Below are positions 55,134-64,000 of a stretch of DNA of 64,000 nucleotides, in pieces. The stretch lies in NCBI GenBank assembly GCA_963706885.1, contig CAVPNX010000008.1, positions 124,001-188,000 of the forward strand, given 5' to 3'. Under the pieces are notes generated by a model, which ran no database searches, was not told the origin of the DNA, and saw only the letters and a program-made list of their open reading frames with translations. How positions within the stretch are numbered: the first letter of the stretch is position 1; every line of letters begins with the position of its first letter. This stretch comes from Prado023 sp963706885. GTDB lineage: Bacteria; Actinomycetota; Actinomycetes; S36-B12; CAIYMF01. The position numbers and the translations under genes are program-made.

Positions 55134-57359
55134 TCAGTCCCCGTCGAAGCCGGCGGGCAGGTCCTGGGCGTGCGCCACGACCAGCTGCTGGGTCGCCCGG
55201 GTCAGCGCCACGTACAGGTCGTGGCCACCACGCGGCGACTCCGCGAGGATCGCGGCCGGCTCGACGACCACGACCTGGTCGAACTCCAGGCCCTTGGCCT
55301 CGGCGACGGTCAGCACACTCACACGCGAGTCCAGGGCGCCGTGACCGACCCCGAGCATCCCCGAGTCGAGCTGGTCGGCCAACGCCCGGACCACGGGGTC
55401 ACGCAGCGAGCGCGGGACGATCACGGCCGTGCGGCCCTCCTCACCGACCCACACGGCGACCTCGCGGCCCACAGCGTGGGCAAGGTCGTCAGGGGCCGCG
55501 GCGACGATCCGCGGCGGGGTCCCGTCGCGGATCGAGGAGGTCTCGACGACCGGGCTCCCCGACGCCCGCAGGACGCTGGTCGCCAGCTGCATCATCGGCG
55601 CGGGGGTCCGGTAGTTGACCGTCAACGGCTGCACCGACCAGCGGCCGGGGGCCACGCGGTCGAAGGCATCGGCCCACGATCGGGGTGCCGCGACGGACCC
55701 CGCCTGCGCCAGGTCGCCCACGACCGTCATCGACCGGCTGGGGCAGCGGCGCAGCAGCAGCCGCCACTGCATCGGCGAGAGCTCCTGGGCCTCGTCGACC
55801 ACCACGTGCCCGAACGTCCAGGTCCGGTCGGCCAGGGCGGCGTCGACGACCGTGCGGCGGACCCGCGAGGCACCGGAGTAGCGGTCGATGAGGGCCCCGG
55901 CCGTGAGCCCCGCGACGCCGGTCATCTCCAGCACGCCGCGGGCGTACTCCTCCTCGAGGGCGCGCTCGGAGGCCGCCACCGCGGCCGCCCGGCGGGCCGG
56001 CTCGTCGTCCTCGCCGAGCAGCTCCGCGGCCTCGTCGAGCAGGGGGACGTCGCTGACCGTCCACGGCTCGCCGGCGGGCCGGGCCAGGGCCCGGCGCTCC
56101 CGGGCGGACAGTCGCGGACCGGCGGCGGCCAGCACCCGCGGATCAGCCCACAGGTCGCCGATGACCTTCTCCGGGCTCAGGGGCATCCAGCACAGGTTGA
56201 CCTCGCGGCGCACGTCCGGGCTGTCGCGCAGGTCGGCGAGCAGGATCTCCCGGTTGGAGTCGGGGTCCACCCCCCGCGCCTGTGCCAGGCTCGCCGCCAG
56301 GCGGTCGAGCAGGGACGTCACGAAGGTCAGCCGCGCCCGGTTGTGCGGCTTGCGTGAGGCGCGCGCCCGGTCGCGGGCTGCAGCCACCATCCCGGGGGTC
56401 ATCGTGATCCGGGTGCCCTCCACAGTCAGGGTCCTGGCTGAGTCCGGCACCCGCTGGCGGTTGCGGATCGCCGTGGCCACCACGTCGGCCATCCGCAGGT
56501 CGCCCTTGAGCGCGGCGACGGGGTCCGAGGCCTCGGGGTCGGCCTCCACGCCGGGGTACAGCTGCCCCGGCGTGGCCAGGACCGCACTGGACTCACCGAG
56601 CCCGGGCAGGACCTGGCTGATGTAGCGCAGGAACAGTGGGTTGGGGCCGACCACCAGCACTCCGCTGCGGGCGATCTGGTCGCGGTGCGTGTAGAGCAGG
56701 TAGGCCGCCCGGTGCAGCCCGACCACGGTCTTGCCGCATCCGGGCCCCCCCTCGACCACGAGGATCCCGGGCAGCGGTGCCCGGATGATCCGGTCCTGCT
56801 CGGCCTGGATGGTGGCCACGATGTCGCCCATGCGGCCGGTGCGCCGGGCCGCGAGCGCGGCCATCAGGGCGCCGTTGCCCTCGTACGCGGAGTCGGCGCC
56901 CACCGCATCGAGGTCCAGCACGTCGTCCTCCACGCCCGTGACCTCACGACCGTCGAGCAGGATGTGCCGCCGCCGGGCGATGCCCATCGAGGTCGCCGTC
57001 GTCGCCCGGTAGAACGGCTCGGCGGCCGGCGCGCGCCAGTCGGTCAGCAGCAGGTTCTGGTCCTCGTCGGCCAGGCTCAGGCGCCCGATGTAGACGGGGG
57101 AGCCGCCCGCGGAGAAGTCCAACCGGCCGAAGCACAGGCGACGCTCGGCGGAGACCAGGGCACCCACGCGCTCGTTGTAGGCCCGGATCATCGCCTCGCG
57201 CTCGACCTGCGCTGCGGGCGTGCCGGCCGTCGGGGCGCGCTTGGCCCGGTGCAGGTCGCGCGCGGCCTTGGCGGTGAGCACGTCCAGGCGGTCGTACATC
57301 GCCGCCACCACCGGCTGCTCGGCGCGCACCGCGCTCGAGGGCTGGTTCGGCGACGGCAT
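55134..57359 (-). CDS. HelD/HelR-type RNA polymerase recycling ATPase (UvrD-like)
   Basis: A 741-residue SF1 helicase-fold motor: Walker A GGPGCGKTVVGLHRAAYL (near 210), DEAQELSPMQWRLL (motif II), GDLAQAGS (motif III), VPRSLRD, and C-terminal VTVAEAKGLEFDQVVVVEP and LYVALTRATQQL. The N-terminal coiled region (AAQVEREAMIRAYNERVGAL) matches the arm that enters the RNA polymerase secondary channel. Actinobacterial relatives remove stalled polymerase and some give rifamycin tolerance. Leaderless box supports ATG 57359. Confidence 0.87.
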   Translation of the reverse strand: MPSPNQPSSAVRAEQPVVAAMYDRLDVLTAKAARDLHRAKRAPTAGTPAAQVEREAMIRAYNERVGALVSAERRLCFGRLDFSAGGSPVYIGRLSLADEDQNLLLTDWRAPAAEPFYRATTATSMGIARRRHILLDGREVTGVEDDVLDLDAVGADSAYEGNGALMAALAARRTGRMGDIVATIQAEQDRIIRAPLPGILVVEGGPGCGKTVVGLHRAAYLLYTHRDQIARSGVLVVGPNPLFLRYISQVLPGLGESSAVLATPGQLYPGVEADPEASDPVAALKGDLRMADVVATAIRNRQRVPDSARTLTVEGTRITMTPGMVAAARDRARASRKPHNRARLTFVTSLLDRLAASLAQARGVDPDSNREILLADLRDSPDVRREVNLCWMPLSPEKVIGDLWADPRVLAAAGPRLSARERRALARPAGEPWTVSDVPLLDEAAELLGEDDEPARRAAAVAASERALEEEYARGVLEMTGVAGLTAGALIDRYSGASRVRRTVVDAALADRTWTFGHVVVDEAQELSPMQWRLLLRRCPSRSMTVVGDLAQAGSVAAPRSWADAFDRVAPGRWSVQPLTVNYRTPAPMMQLATSVLRASGSPVVETSSIRDGTPPRIVAAAPDDLAHAVGREVAVWVGEEGRTAVIVPRSLRDPVVRALADQLDSGMLGVGHGALDSRVSVLTVAEAKGLEFDQVVVVEPAAILAESPRGGHDLYVALTRATQQLVVAHAQDLPAGFDGD

Positions 57360-57365
57360 CGAAAC

Positions 57366-57371
57366 ATCCTA
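57366..57371 (-). promoter_or_regulatory. leaderless -10 box for helD-like gene
   Basis: TAGGAT on the minus strand, 6 nt (GTTTCG), then ATG 57359. No rifamycin-associated inverted element was recognised upstream. Confidence 0.55.
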
Positions 57372-57523
57372 GTGACGCCGCGCGCCGGCGGCACGGGCGA
57401 CGTCGGTGGGGGGCGGCCCGGCCCGGCGTTCGCCGATCGTCGGTGCTGGCCCCGCGCACGATCAACGGGCAGGATGCGTACAGCAGCCACGCCATTCGGC
57501 GCCCCGTGACGGAGAGGACCGAG

Positions 57524-58824
57524 ATGAATCCGCCGGACGTCCCTGAGAGCGATGCAGGCTCACAGCCAACGGGATCGGATCCGGACAACCCGCTTCCGGC
57601 CAACGAGCGTGGGCCTGCCCAACCTGCCGTGGGCCATCACCGATGCCCAGGACGATCGCAGCCTGCCTCCGTGGTTCCGGCGGGCCGTCATCCTCGTCCT
57701 GATCCTGGTCGCCGCCTCGAAGATCGTCACCTGGGGCTTCAGCCAGCTCACGTCGTTCTGGTACACGCTGTTCTTCTCGTTCTTCATCGGCCTGGCCATG
57801 GAGCCGGTGGTGAACTACCTGCAGAAGCGCGGCATCCGCCGCGGGGTGGGCACCTTCATGGTCATGGGCGGGCTGCTCGTGTCCGCCGTGGCCTTCTTCG
57901 CGGTGTTCGGCGCGCTCCTGGCCGATCAGCTCTCGGAGTTGATCCGGAGCCTGCCAGCACTCCTCGAGACGGTCCTGGAGTGGTCGAACACCCGTTTCGG
58001 CACGCAGCTGGACCCCAACCAGCTCCTGCAGAGCATCGGGTTGGGCACCGATGACATCGCCGACATCGCCAAGAACCTTGGGGTGGGCCTGCTCGGCGTC
58101 CTGGGCACCGCCGTCAACTGGGTGTTCACCCTGTTCACGATCCTGCTGTTCTCGTTCTACTTCGCCGCCGACGGGCCGAGCTTCCGCAGCACCGTCGCCT
58201 CGTGGCTTCCGCCGGACCGGCAGCGCACGTTCCTGACCGTCGTGGACATCTCGACCCAGAAGGCCGGTGGCTACGTGATCTCCCGTGGCCTGCTGGCGAT
58301 GATCAGCGCGGCGTTCCATGGGATCGCCTTCTTCCTGCTCGACCTGCCCTACTGGCTGCCGATGGCCCTCTGGGTCGGCATGGTGTCGCAGTTCATCCCG
58401 ACGATCGGCACCTACCTGGCTGGGGCCCTGCCGGTCATCATCGCCCTGGTGGAGGGCGAACCCCTCAAGGCCCTGATCGTGCTCATCGTCGTGGTCGGCT
58501 ACCAGCAGATCGAGAACTACCTGGTCTCGCCGCGGATCACGCGGACCACGCTGGAGATCCATCCGGCCGTGGCGTTCGGCTCGGTGCTCGCCGGGGCGGC
58601 GCTCTTCGGGGTCACCGGTGCCCTGCTGGCCATCCCGGTGGTGGCCACGATCCAGGCTGTGGTGACCGTCTACGGCCGCCGGTACGAGCTGGTGGAGGAG
58701 TTCGGCGGATCGCCCGGGGACAGCGACGAGGAACGCGTTTCCGCTGCTATGCGGGCGGCCGACCCCCGGTACTCCGGCTCGGGGGCCGTGCACCGGCCCC
58801 CGATCCCGCCTGTTGAGGGACTGA
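57524..58824 (+). CDS. AI-2E family permease (frameshifted near both ends)
   Basis: Polytopic inner-membrane protein of the AI-2E/YdiK/PerM family, about 430 residues with seven or eight helices; family blocks include FFSFFIGLAMEPVVNYL, GYVISRGLLAMISAAF and VGYQQIENYLVSPRI. The acidic N-terminus MNPPDVPESDAGSQPTG..ANERG (ATG 57524, GGAGAGG upstream) and the body GLPNLPWAITDAQDD join if one G of GGG at 57611-57613 is extra. The body frame passes the next gene's start without a stop, so a second indel lies near 58800; the end given is the nearest plausible stop. Substrate unknown. Confidence 0.8.
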
Positions 58825-58845
58825 CGTCCCACGGCAGCCGGGTGC

Positions 58846-59484
58846 ATGACCGTGCACGACGTCGATCCGCACGCCCGGAGCGCCCTGACCCGGCGTCCCG
58901 AGGCGATCGCACCCACCCTGTTGGGGGCGGTGCTGACCAGCGACCTCGGCCCCCGGGTCGCCGTGCGGATCACCGAGGTGGAGGCCTATGCGGGCATCGG
59001 GCAGGACCCGGGCTCCCACGCCCACCGCCGGCGGACGCAGCGCAACGCCGCGATGTTCGGACCGGTGGGGCACGCCTACGTGTACTTCACGTACGGGATG
59101 CACTGGTGCCTCAACGTCGTGGTGCACCCCGAGGGCGAGGCGGGGGCCGTGCTGATCCGGGCGGGCGAGGTCACTCGATGGTATCGAGGTCGCGCGAACA
59201 CGGCGACCCGCCTGTCATGCCGACCGGGACCTGGCACGGGGGCCCGCACGCCTGGCGACCGCGCTGGGCGTCACCGGCGCCCAGGACGGCCTCGACCTGC
59301 TCGACCCGGCAGGCACCCTGCGACTCTCGTCGTCGGCCTCCGGCGGAACCGGGCCGCATCAGGTCCGGTCCGCGCACCGGCGTCTCCGGTGCCGGGGCGC
59401 CCACGCCGTGGCGTTTCTGGTTGGACGACGACCCCACGGTCAGCCCTCACCGTCCCGCCCGTGGGGCGCGGCGGTCGACCCTGA
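58846..59484 (+). CDS. 3-methyladenine DNA glycosylase, AAG/Mpg family (frameshifted)
   Basis: Alkyl-base excision enzyme. TLLGAVLTS, catalytic Glu in ITEVEAYAG, SHAHRRRTQRNAAMFG and YVYFTYGMHWCLNVV are in the first frame. After ILIRAGEV-type residues (near 59170-59190) the homology moves frame (ALGVTGAQDGLDLLDPAG) and moves again near 59345 (SGPRTGVSGAG, PWRFWLDDDPTVSPHRPA). The stop at 59484 is in the starting frame, so the shifts cancel. Probably a functional gene with base-call errors. Confidence 0.8.
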   Translation: MTVHDVDPHARSALTRRPEAIAPTLLGAVLTSDLGPRVAVRITEVEAYAGIGQDPGSHAHRRRTQRNAAMFGPVGHAYVYFTYGMHWCLNVVVHPEGEAGAVLIRAGEVTRWYRGRANTATRLSCRPGPGTGARTPGDRAGRHRRPGRPRPARPGRHPATLVVGLRRNRAASGPVRAPASPVPGRPRRGVSGWTTTPRSALTVPPVGRGGRP

Positions 59485-59564
59485 TCCCGATCGGGCTCGC
59501 GCGCTCAGGACCGGATGGATCTGCCGGCACGCCCTCGTGCTGGCTGCCCCGTGGACCAGGCGCC

Positions 59565-59603
59565 GTTACCATTTCGTTATCAACCTATGCACAACTTGTG
59601 CAT
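59565..59603 (+). promoter_or_regulatory. AT-rich control region with palindrome and direct repeat
   Basis: Upstream of the fasciclin gene: direct repeat GTTACC (59565) and GTTATC (59576) with an 11-nt period, then a perfect palindrome ATGCACAA-C-TTGTGCAT (59587-59603). It is one of the most AT-rich stretches in the window. The repeat recalls response-regulator sites such as those of MtrA; the palindrome suits a dimeric repressor. Confidence 0.45.
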
Positions 59604-59676
59604 CCGGCGGGGCCGGCGGCCGAAGAAGGGGTGAGAGCCGCAGAGCGTGGCTCGGACAACACCTCAGGAGAACCCC

Positions 59677-60258
59677 ATGAACATCAAGATCGCCGCCGCT
59701 GGTGGCATCGCCGCCCTGCTCTTCCTCTCCGGCTGCTCCAGCGACTCGGACGAGGCCACGTCAGCCACGACCAGCGCCGCCGCCCCCGCTGCGAGCGAGA
59801 TGGCGTCGGAGCCCGCCATGGCGGAGCCCGGCACCATCGTCGAGGTCGCCTCCGCCAACGAGGACTTCGAGACCCTGGTCGCCGCCGTGACCGCCGCCGA
59901 CCTGGCCGAGACCCTCTCCGGTGAGGGCCCGTTCACGGTCTTCGCCCCGACCGACGAGGCGTTCGAGGCACTTCCCGAAGGCGTGCTCGACGCCCTGCTC
60001 CTGCCGGAGAACAAGGACGCCCTGACATCGATCCTGACCTACCACGTGGTGTCCGGTGAGGTCATGGCCGCTGACGTCACCGCTGGTGACGTCCCGACCG
60101 TTGAGGGCTCCACGATTGCCATCACCACCGACGACGGAGTGAAGGTGAACGAGGCCACCGTCATCGCCACGGACGTCGACGCATCCAACGGCGTCATCCA
60201 CGTCATCGATGCCGTGCTCGTGCCCCCGACCGTCGACGTGGCGGCGCTCACCTCCTGA
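59677..60258 (+). CDS. fasciclin (FAS1) domain lipoprotein
   Basis: A 193-residue secreted lipoprotein: signal peptide with lipobox LFLSGC (Cys about residue 20), a Ser/Ala/Thr linker, then one FAS1 domain from 50 on with VEVASANEDFETLVAAVTAA, PFTVFAPTDEAFEALP, LTYHVVSGEV and NGVIHVIDAVLVPP. Relatives include mycobacterial MPT70/MPT83, adhesion-type surface proteins. AGGAG 6 nt before ATG 59677. Ends at a strong nested hairpin. Confidence 0.92.
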   Translation: MNIKIAAAGGIAALLFLSGCSSDSDEATSATTSAAAPAASEMASEPAMAEPGTIVEVASANEDFETLVAAVTAADLAETLSGEGPFTVFAPTDEAFEALPEGVLDALLLPENKDALTSILTYHVVSGEVMAADVTAGDVPTVEGSTIAITTDDGVKVNEATVIATDVDASNGVIHVIDAVLVPPTVDVAALTS

Positions 60259-60272
60259 TCGCTGGAGGTCCG

Positions 60273-60335
60273 CCGCACGACAGATGCACAGGAGGACCCG
60301 TCGGACACTCGTCCGGCGGGTCCTCCGTCGTGCGG
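60273..60335. terminator. nested stem-loop terminator after fasciclin gene
   Basis: Outer stem CCGCACGAC (60273-60281) / GTCGTGCGG (60327-60335) encloses an inner 15-bp stem from GGAGGACCCGTCGGA (60291) to TCCGGCGGGTCCTCC (ending 60326) with one G-U pair. No T tract, as is common in actinobacteria. Confidence 0.75.
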
Positions 60336-60429
60336 GTTCACCGCGTCGTCCGGATCTCCGAGCATCCGTTCGCGCGAATCCGGACGAGCCGGCGATCGGG
60401 CCACCGGAGAGCGGACCGCGCCGATCGGC

Positions 60430-61395
60430 TCAGTGATCGCCCTCGCGCTGCCGGGACTTCTCGCCCTCGGCTGCGGCGAGCTCCAGGATCGCCGCGTGGT
60501 CGGGGACGAACGTCTGGGTGTTGCGGGGCGGACGCTGGTAGCCGGTCGTCGCCGGGCGGTGCGGCAGCTCGAGGCGCGCGCGCTCGACAAGGGTGTACGG
60601 GATCGTGCTGAGCAGGTGGTGGATGGCGTTCACCCGGGCGCGGCGCTTGTCGTCGGACTCCACCACGTTCCACGGCGCGTTCAGCGTGTCGGTGTGGACG
60701 AACATGTCGTCCTTGGCCCGCGAGTAGTCCTCCCAGCGGGTGATGGACTCCAGGTCCATCGGGGAGAGCTTCCAGCGACGCATCGGGTCATCCAGCCGGG
60801 AGCGGAACCGGGCCTCCTGCTCCTCGTCGGACACGCTGAACCAGTACTTGCGCAGCATGATCCCGTCCTCGACGAGCATCCGCTCGAAGATCGGCGCCTG
60901 GTGCAGGAAGCGGCGGTACTCCTCGGCCGTGCAGAAGCCCATGACCCGCTCGACGCCTGCCCGGTTGTACCAGGACCGGTCGAAGAGCGTGATCTCACCG
61001 GCCGCCGGCAGGTGCGGGACGTAGCGCTGGAAGTACCACTGGGAGAGCTCGCGCTCCGTGGGCGCCGGGAGGGCCACGATGCGCGCGACGCGGGGGTTGA
61101 GGTACTGGGAGATCCGCTTGATCGTGCCGCCCTTGCCGGCAGCATCACGACCCTCGAAGATCACCACGAGCCGGGCCCCGGTGGTGCGGACCCACTCCTG
61201 CATCTCGACCAGCTCGGCCTGCAGCCGGAACAGCTCGAGCTCGTAGAGCGCCTTGTTCATCCGCTTGACCTTGCGGCGGGCAGCCGCCTCCTCCACGTCC
61301 AGCGGCTTCGGCAGGTGCTTGCCCTCCTCCAGCAGCTCGGCAAGCTGGTCGTCGGTGAGGGACTCGAGGTGCTGCTTGTTCGCCTTCTTGCTCAT
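60430..61395 (-). CDS. ppk2: polyphosphate kinase 2
   Basis: PPK2-family kinase using polyphosphate to phosphorylate nucleotides, 321 residues. Walker A FEGRDAAGKGGTIKR, lid/Walker B region LFDRSWYNRAGVE, and MRRWKLSPMDLESITRWEDY. The N-terminal 40 residues are Lys/Glu-rich and helical. ATG 61395 has a leaderless box 7 nt upstream. Class (ADP- or AMP-using) cannot be told by eye. Confidence 0.93.
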   Translation of the reverse strand: MSKKANKQHLESLTDDQLAELLEEGKHLPKPLDVEEAAARRKVKRMNKALYELELFRLQAELVEMQEWVRTTGARLVVIFEGRDAAGKGGTIKRISQYLNPRVARIVALPAPTERELSQWYFQRYVPHLPAAGEITLFDRSWYNRAGVERVMGFCTAEEYRRFLHQAPIFERMLVEDGIMLRKYWFSVSDEEQEARFRSRLDDPMRRWKLSPMDLESITRWEDYSRAKDDMFVHTDTLNAPWNVVESDDKRRARVNAIHHLLSTIPYTLVERARLELPHRPATTGYQRPPRNTQTFVPDHAAILELAAAEGEKSRQREGDH

Positions 61396-61402
61396 GGCGC
61401 CC

Positions 61403-61408
61403 AGCGTA
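61403..61408 (-). promoter_or_regulatory. leaderless -10 box for ppk2
   Basis: TACGCT on the minus strand, 7 nt, then ATG 61395. Confidence 0.55.
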
Positions 61409-61517
61409 GCCACCACGGGCGAGCGAGGGCGGCCGCAGCCGGTCGCGGCACACCCACGTCCCCTCACCGTGCGCTCGATGGCGTCGAACCCGCCGCGCTG
61501 CGCCGCCGCGGCTGTGG

Positions 61518-61649
61518 ACCTCGCGCCCGCTCGCGTTGATCCCGCCCCCGTGTCCGGGCCGTCTTTCGACCGCAACGAGCGCGAGGTTGGTCGGGGACGG
61601 CCACGACCCGAGCCTGCCGCCGACCTTTCGACGTGAACGAGTGCGAGGT
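61518..61649. repeat. three copies of an AACGAG-GCGAGGT motif
   Basis: Direct copies at 61564-61587 and 61626-61649 share TTTCGAC, AACGAG and GCGAGGT at the same spacing; an inverted, slightly different copy (ACCTCGC...CTCGCGTTG) is at 61518-61537. Possible small extragenic repeat or operator cluster. Confidence 0.4.
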
Positions 61650-61745
61650 GTCACTCCGGCGTACCGGTGCCTCCGCCGGGGGCCGCCGCGGGAGGTCCGC
61701 GACCCCCGGCCCCACCACGCGCACGCCTTCGGCCACTATGTCCCC

Positions 61746-63060
61746 ATGACCACCGAGATCACGCGTGTCCCGGGCCTACCCGTGTGGGCAACACCGTCGC
61801 GTTCCTGCGCGACGCCCTGGGCCTGCTCCGGGACTCCCAGGCCGCGTACGGCGACGCGTTCGAGCTGCACGTGCTGGGACAACCGGTCACGGTGCTGCTG
61901 AGCCCGCAGGCCACCAAGGAGATCTACATCGACCGGGCGCAGAACTTCTCCAGCGAGATCGGCTGGTCGTTCACGATCGGGCCGATGTTCCACCACGGCC
62001 TGATGCTGCGCGACTTCGACGACCACCACCTGCACCGGCGCGTGATGCAGTACGCGTTCCGCCGCCAGGCCCTGGCCGGGTACATGGAGCAGGTCAACCG
62101 GTTGTCACGCGAGCACGTCGCAGCGGCGGTGGCCGGCGCGGGGCCGGACGGGATCGACGTGTACGCGATGACCAAGCGGCTCACCCTGGACATCGCGACC
62201 CAGGTGTTCGTCGGCCTGGACCTCGGCCCGCAGGCGGCCGTGGTCAACAACTCCTTCGTCGCGATGATGCGGGCGTCCGTCTCGCCGATCCGGCGAGACA
62301 TCCCCGGCACGCCGTTCGCCAAGGGGCTGCGGGCGCGCCGGACCCTGCAGGAGCTGCTCACCGCGCTGGTCCTCGAGCGCCGGGCCCAGCCGGAGGGCGC
62401 CGGACCTGCTCTCGCAGCTGTCGCATGCGACGACCGAGGAGGGAGCGGGCCTCACGGTCGATGAGGTCGTGGACCACATGATCTTCCTGCTGCTGGCCGC
62501 CCACGACACGACCACGGCAACCCTGACCGTGATGCTGTGGCACCTGTCCCAGCAGCCCGATTGGCAGGACCGGCTCGCAGCCGAGGCCGCGGACCTGGGT
62601 GGCGGTGACGTCACGATCGAGAACTACAAGTCCCTGACCGACACCGAGCTGGTGATGAAGGAGGCGCTGCGCCTGAGCCCGCCGGTGCCGGCCTCGCCGC
62701 GCGGGCGTGCTGCGCGACACCGAGGTCGCGGGGGTGCCGCTGCGCGCGGGACAGATGGTCACGCTGGCCAGCCTCGCGCTGCACCGGCACCCCGACTGGT
62801 GGACCGCCCCGGACGAGTTCGACCCGATGCGCTTCGCACCCGAGCGGGCCGAGGACCGGGCGCACTCGCACCTGTACGTGCCGTTCGGGGGAGGGGCGCA
62901 CATCTGCCTGGGCAACCACCTGGCCGAGCTGATGACCAAGGCGGTGATGGCCGCGGTCCTGGCCGAGCACCGGGTCCGGGCGCGACCGGGGCAGCGGATG
63001 GAGATGGCCGCCGTCCCGATCCCGAAGCCGAAGGGGCAACTGCTGCTGCAGCTGGCGTGA
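61746..63060 (+). CDS. cytochrome P450 (three frameshifts)
   Basis: Heme monooxygenase, about 437 residues after correction. I-helix LLAAHDTTTATL, ExxR in KEALRLSPP, heme-ligand loop PFGGGAHICLG. Frame changes: one base missing near 61783 (restores VPGLPRVGNTVAFLRDALG), one extra near 62398 (APDLLSQLSHATTEEG) and one extra near 62690 (PRRAGVLRDTEVAG); the net +1 agrees with the span of 1315 nt. No ferredoxin or reductase gene is nearby, and the substrate is unknown. Confidence 0.87.
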
Positions 63061-63090
63061 GGCCGGACGGGCGGGCAGGGCGCTGGGGGC

Positions 63091-64000
63091 CTACCGGATG
63101 AGCGTGACCGGTGGGGAGACCGTCGGGGTGAGCCCGAAACGCGACGGGACCCTCACGCGGTACGTGCCGCGGGGCAGGTCCAGGAGCCGGGTCTCCCGGG
63201 CTCCCTGGGTGCGGTAGTTCGCCGGGAGGGTGGACCACGATCCGTCGGCCCGCTGGCGCTGGACCCGGAAGGGCCAGGACCCGGCGTTGAGGTCCGGATC
63301 GATGTCCACGCCAAGCTCCGAGCCCGACTCCGCGGCCCGCACGGTGACGACCGCAGAGGGTATCGGCAGCCCGCCGGGGAGGAGGGCAGCCGCACGCACA
63401 GCACGATCGACCCGGATCAGGCCGTGGCCGTATGCATCGTCGCGGCCCTTGGATCCCAGGTCCCGGGCGCTCGACAGCAGGAGCTCCTCGACCTGCGACC
63501 GGCTCAGAGTCGGGTTCGCGGCCCGCACCAGCGCGGTCGCGGCAGACACGAACGCCGCGGCGATCGAGGTGCCGTCCTCCCGGCCCCAGCCGCCCCCCGC
63601 CTCGGTCGTGACCACGCCCTCCCCGGGGGCGACCAGGTCGATGAACTCCCCGCGGCTGGCGAACGTGGAGGCGCGCAGGCCACGTCCGACGCTGGAGACC
63701 CCGAGCACGCCCGGATAGGCGGCGGGATACACCGTCGGGCTGCCCTCCTGACGCCGGTTCCCGGCGGCGGCAACGACGGTGACCCCCTCGGCGATGGCGT
63801 AGCGGATCGCCTCGGCCTGGGCGGGGCTCTCCGTCTGGCTGCTCAGTGACAGGTTGATCACCGCGGCGCCCGCGGCGACGGCCGCACGGATGGCGCGCGC
63901 GGTGCGGTTCTGGTCGCCCTCCCCGTCGGCCGCCAGGACCCGGATCGGCAGGATCCGGACGTCGCTGGCGACGCCAGCGATCCCGGAGCCGTCCATGACC
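63091..64000 (-). CDS. subtilisin-like serine protease (S8), 5' end outside window
   Basis: C-terminal part of an S8 peptidase. Oxyanion Asn lies in VVAAAGNRRQEG and nucleophile Ser in GREDGTSIAAAFVSAATAL; ARDLGSKGRDDAYGHGLIRV closes the catalytic domain. The Asp and His of the triad would lie beyond base 64000. A 90-residue C-terminal domain (about 63091-63360) resembles an Ig/prepilin-like beta module with ATG-free ending SPPVTLIR. The actinobacterial relatives include mycosin-like and secreted proteases; export cannot be judged here. Confidence 0.85.
   Translation of the reverse strand, partial: VMDGSGIAGVASDVRILPIRVLAADGEGDQNRTARAIRAAVAAGAAVINLSLSSQTESPAQAEAIRYAIAEGVTVVAAAGNRRQEGSPTVYPAAYPGVLGVSSVGRGLRASTFASRGEFIDLVAPGEGVVTTEAGGGWGREDGTSIAAAFVSAATALVRAANPTLSRSQVEELLLSSARDLGSKGRDDAYGHGLIRVDRAVRAAALLPGGLPIPSAVVTVRAAESGSELGVDIDPDLNAGSWPFRVQRQRADGSWSTLPANYRTQGARETRLLDLPRGTYRVRVPSRFGLTPTVSPPVTLIR

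Larger units (their letters stand above)
61396..61745. other. 350-nt intergenic region between ppk2 and P450 genes
   Basis: No gene seen. It carries the ppk2 leaderless promoter and three copies of a short motif (see repeat at 61518). Confidence 0.5.

Overview
The window is a chromosomal segment of a very GC-rich Actinomycetota bacterium. Supporting markers are Lsr2, ClpC, the 32-residue ribosomal protein bS22, DisA beside RadA, a HelD/HelR-type RNA-polymerase motor, DUF3180 and DUF2252 proteins, and many leaderless genes. Gene order matches two Mycobacterium tuberculosis blocks from memory: Rv0495c-Rv0505c (left, 0-14 kb) and roughly Rv3585-Rv3628 (14-51 kb). No lineage below phylum is claimed. 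No rRNA, tRNA, CRISPR array, insertion sequence or prophage was seen; this looks like core chromosome.

Layout. 0-14 kb: SerB1-like HAD phosphatase, MGAT-like acyltransferase, epimerase, bS22, excisionase-type HTH; AcuC deacetylase; TrkH/TrkA potassium uptake; ProC with proline dehydrogenase; App1-like phosphatase; a TetR regulator and a sugar-phosphate-isomerase-like TIM barrel, both with long basic low-complexity tails; an Rv0495c-like Cys-rich protein. 14-26 kb: phosphotransferase, RadA, DisA, a membrane-anchored unknown, ClpC, Lsr2, a second phosphotransferase, PEP carboxylase, N-acetylglutamate synthase-like GNAT, GyrI-like domain. 26-30 kb: HAD, K+ channel, a secreted Gly/Met-rich protein, DUF2252. 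30-38 kb: one minus-strand run coaX-nadC-nadB-panC-DUF2520 (NAD and CoA precursors), two bacterial PH-domain proteins, and a divergent lone NuoD-like gene. 38-49 kb: the dacB-metalloprotease-tilS-hpt-ftsH-folE-folP-folB-folK-DUF3180 run (cell wall, tRNA modification, purine salvage, proteolysis, folate). 49.4-51 kb: remnants of two serine hydrolases on opposite strands. 51-64 kb: pyrophosphatase, GAF/PAS/GGDEF/EAL protein, DUF2461, HelD, AI-2E permease, 3-methyladenine glycosylase, fasciclin lipoprotein, PPK2, cytochrome P450, and an incomplete subtilisin-like protease.

Two properties cut across the window. First, at least eight otherwise well-conserved genes (tetR tail, folB, ftsH, tilS, dacB, AI-2E permease, glycosylase, P450) are broken by single-base frameshifts, mostly one extra G/C in a short homopolymer. 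This points to uncorrected consensus errors rather than decay, except perhaps at 49.4-51 kb. Second, many starts are preceded by a TANNNT box exactly 6-7 nt upstream with no Shine-Dalgarno, the signature of leaderless transcripts; this fixes several start codons. Genes inside operons instead use 4-nt ATGA/GTGA overlaps.
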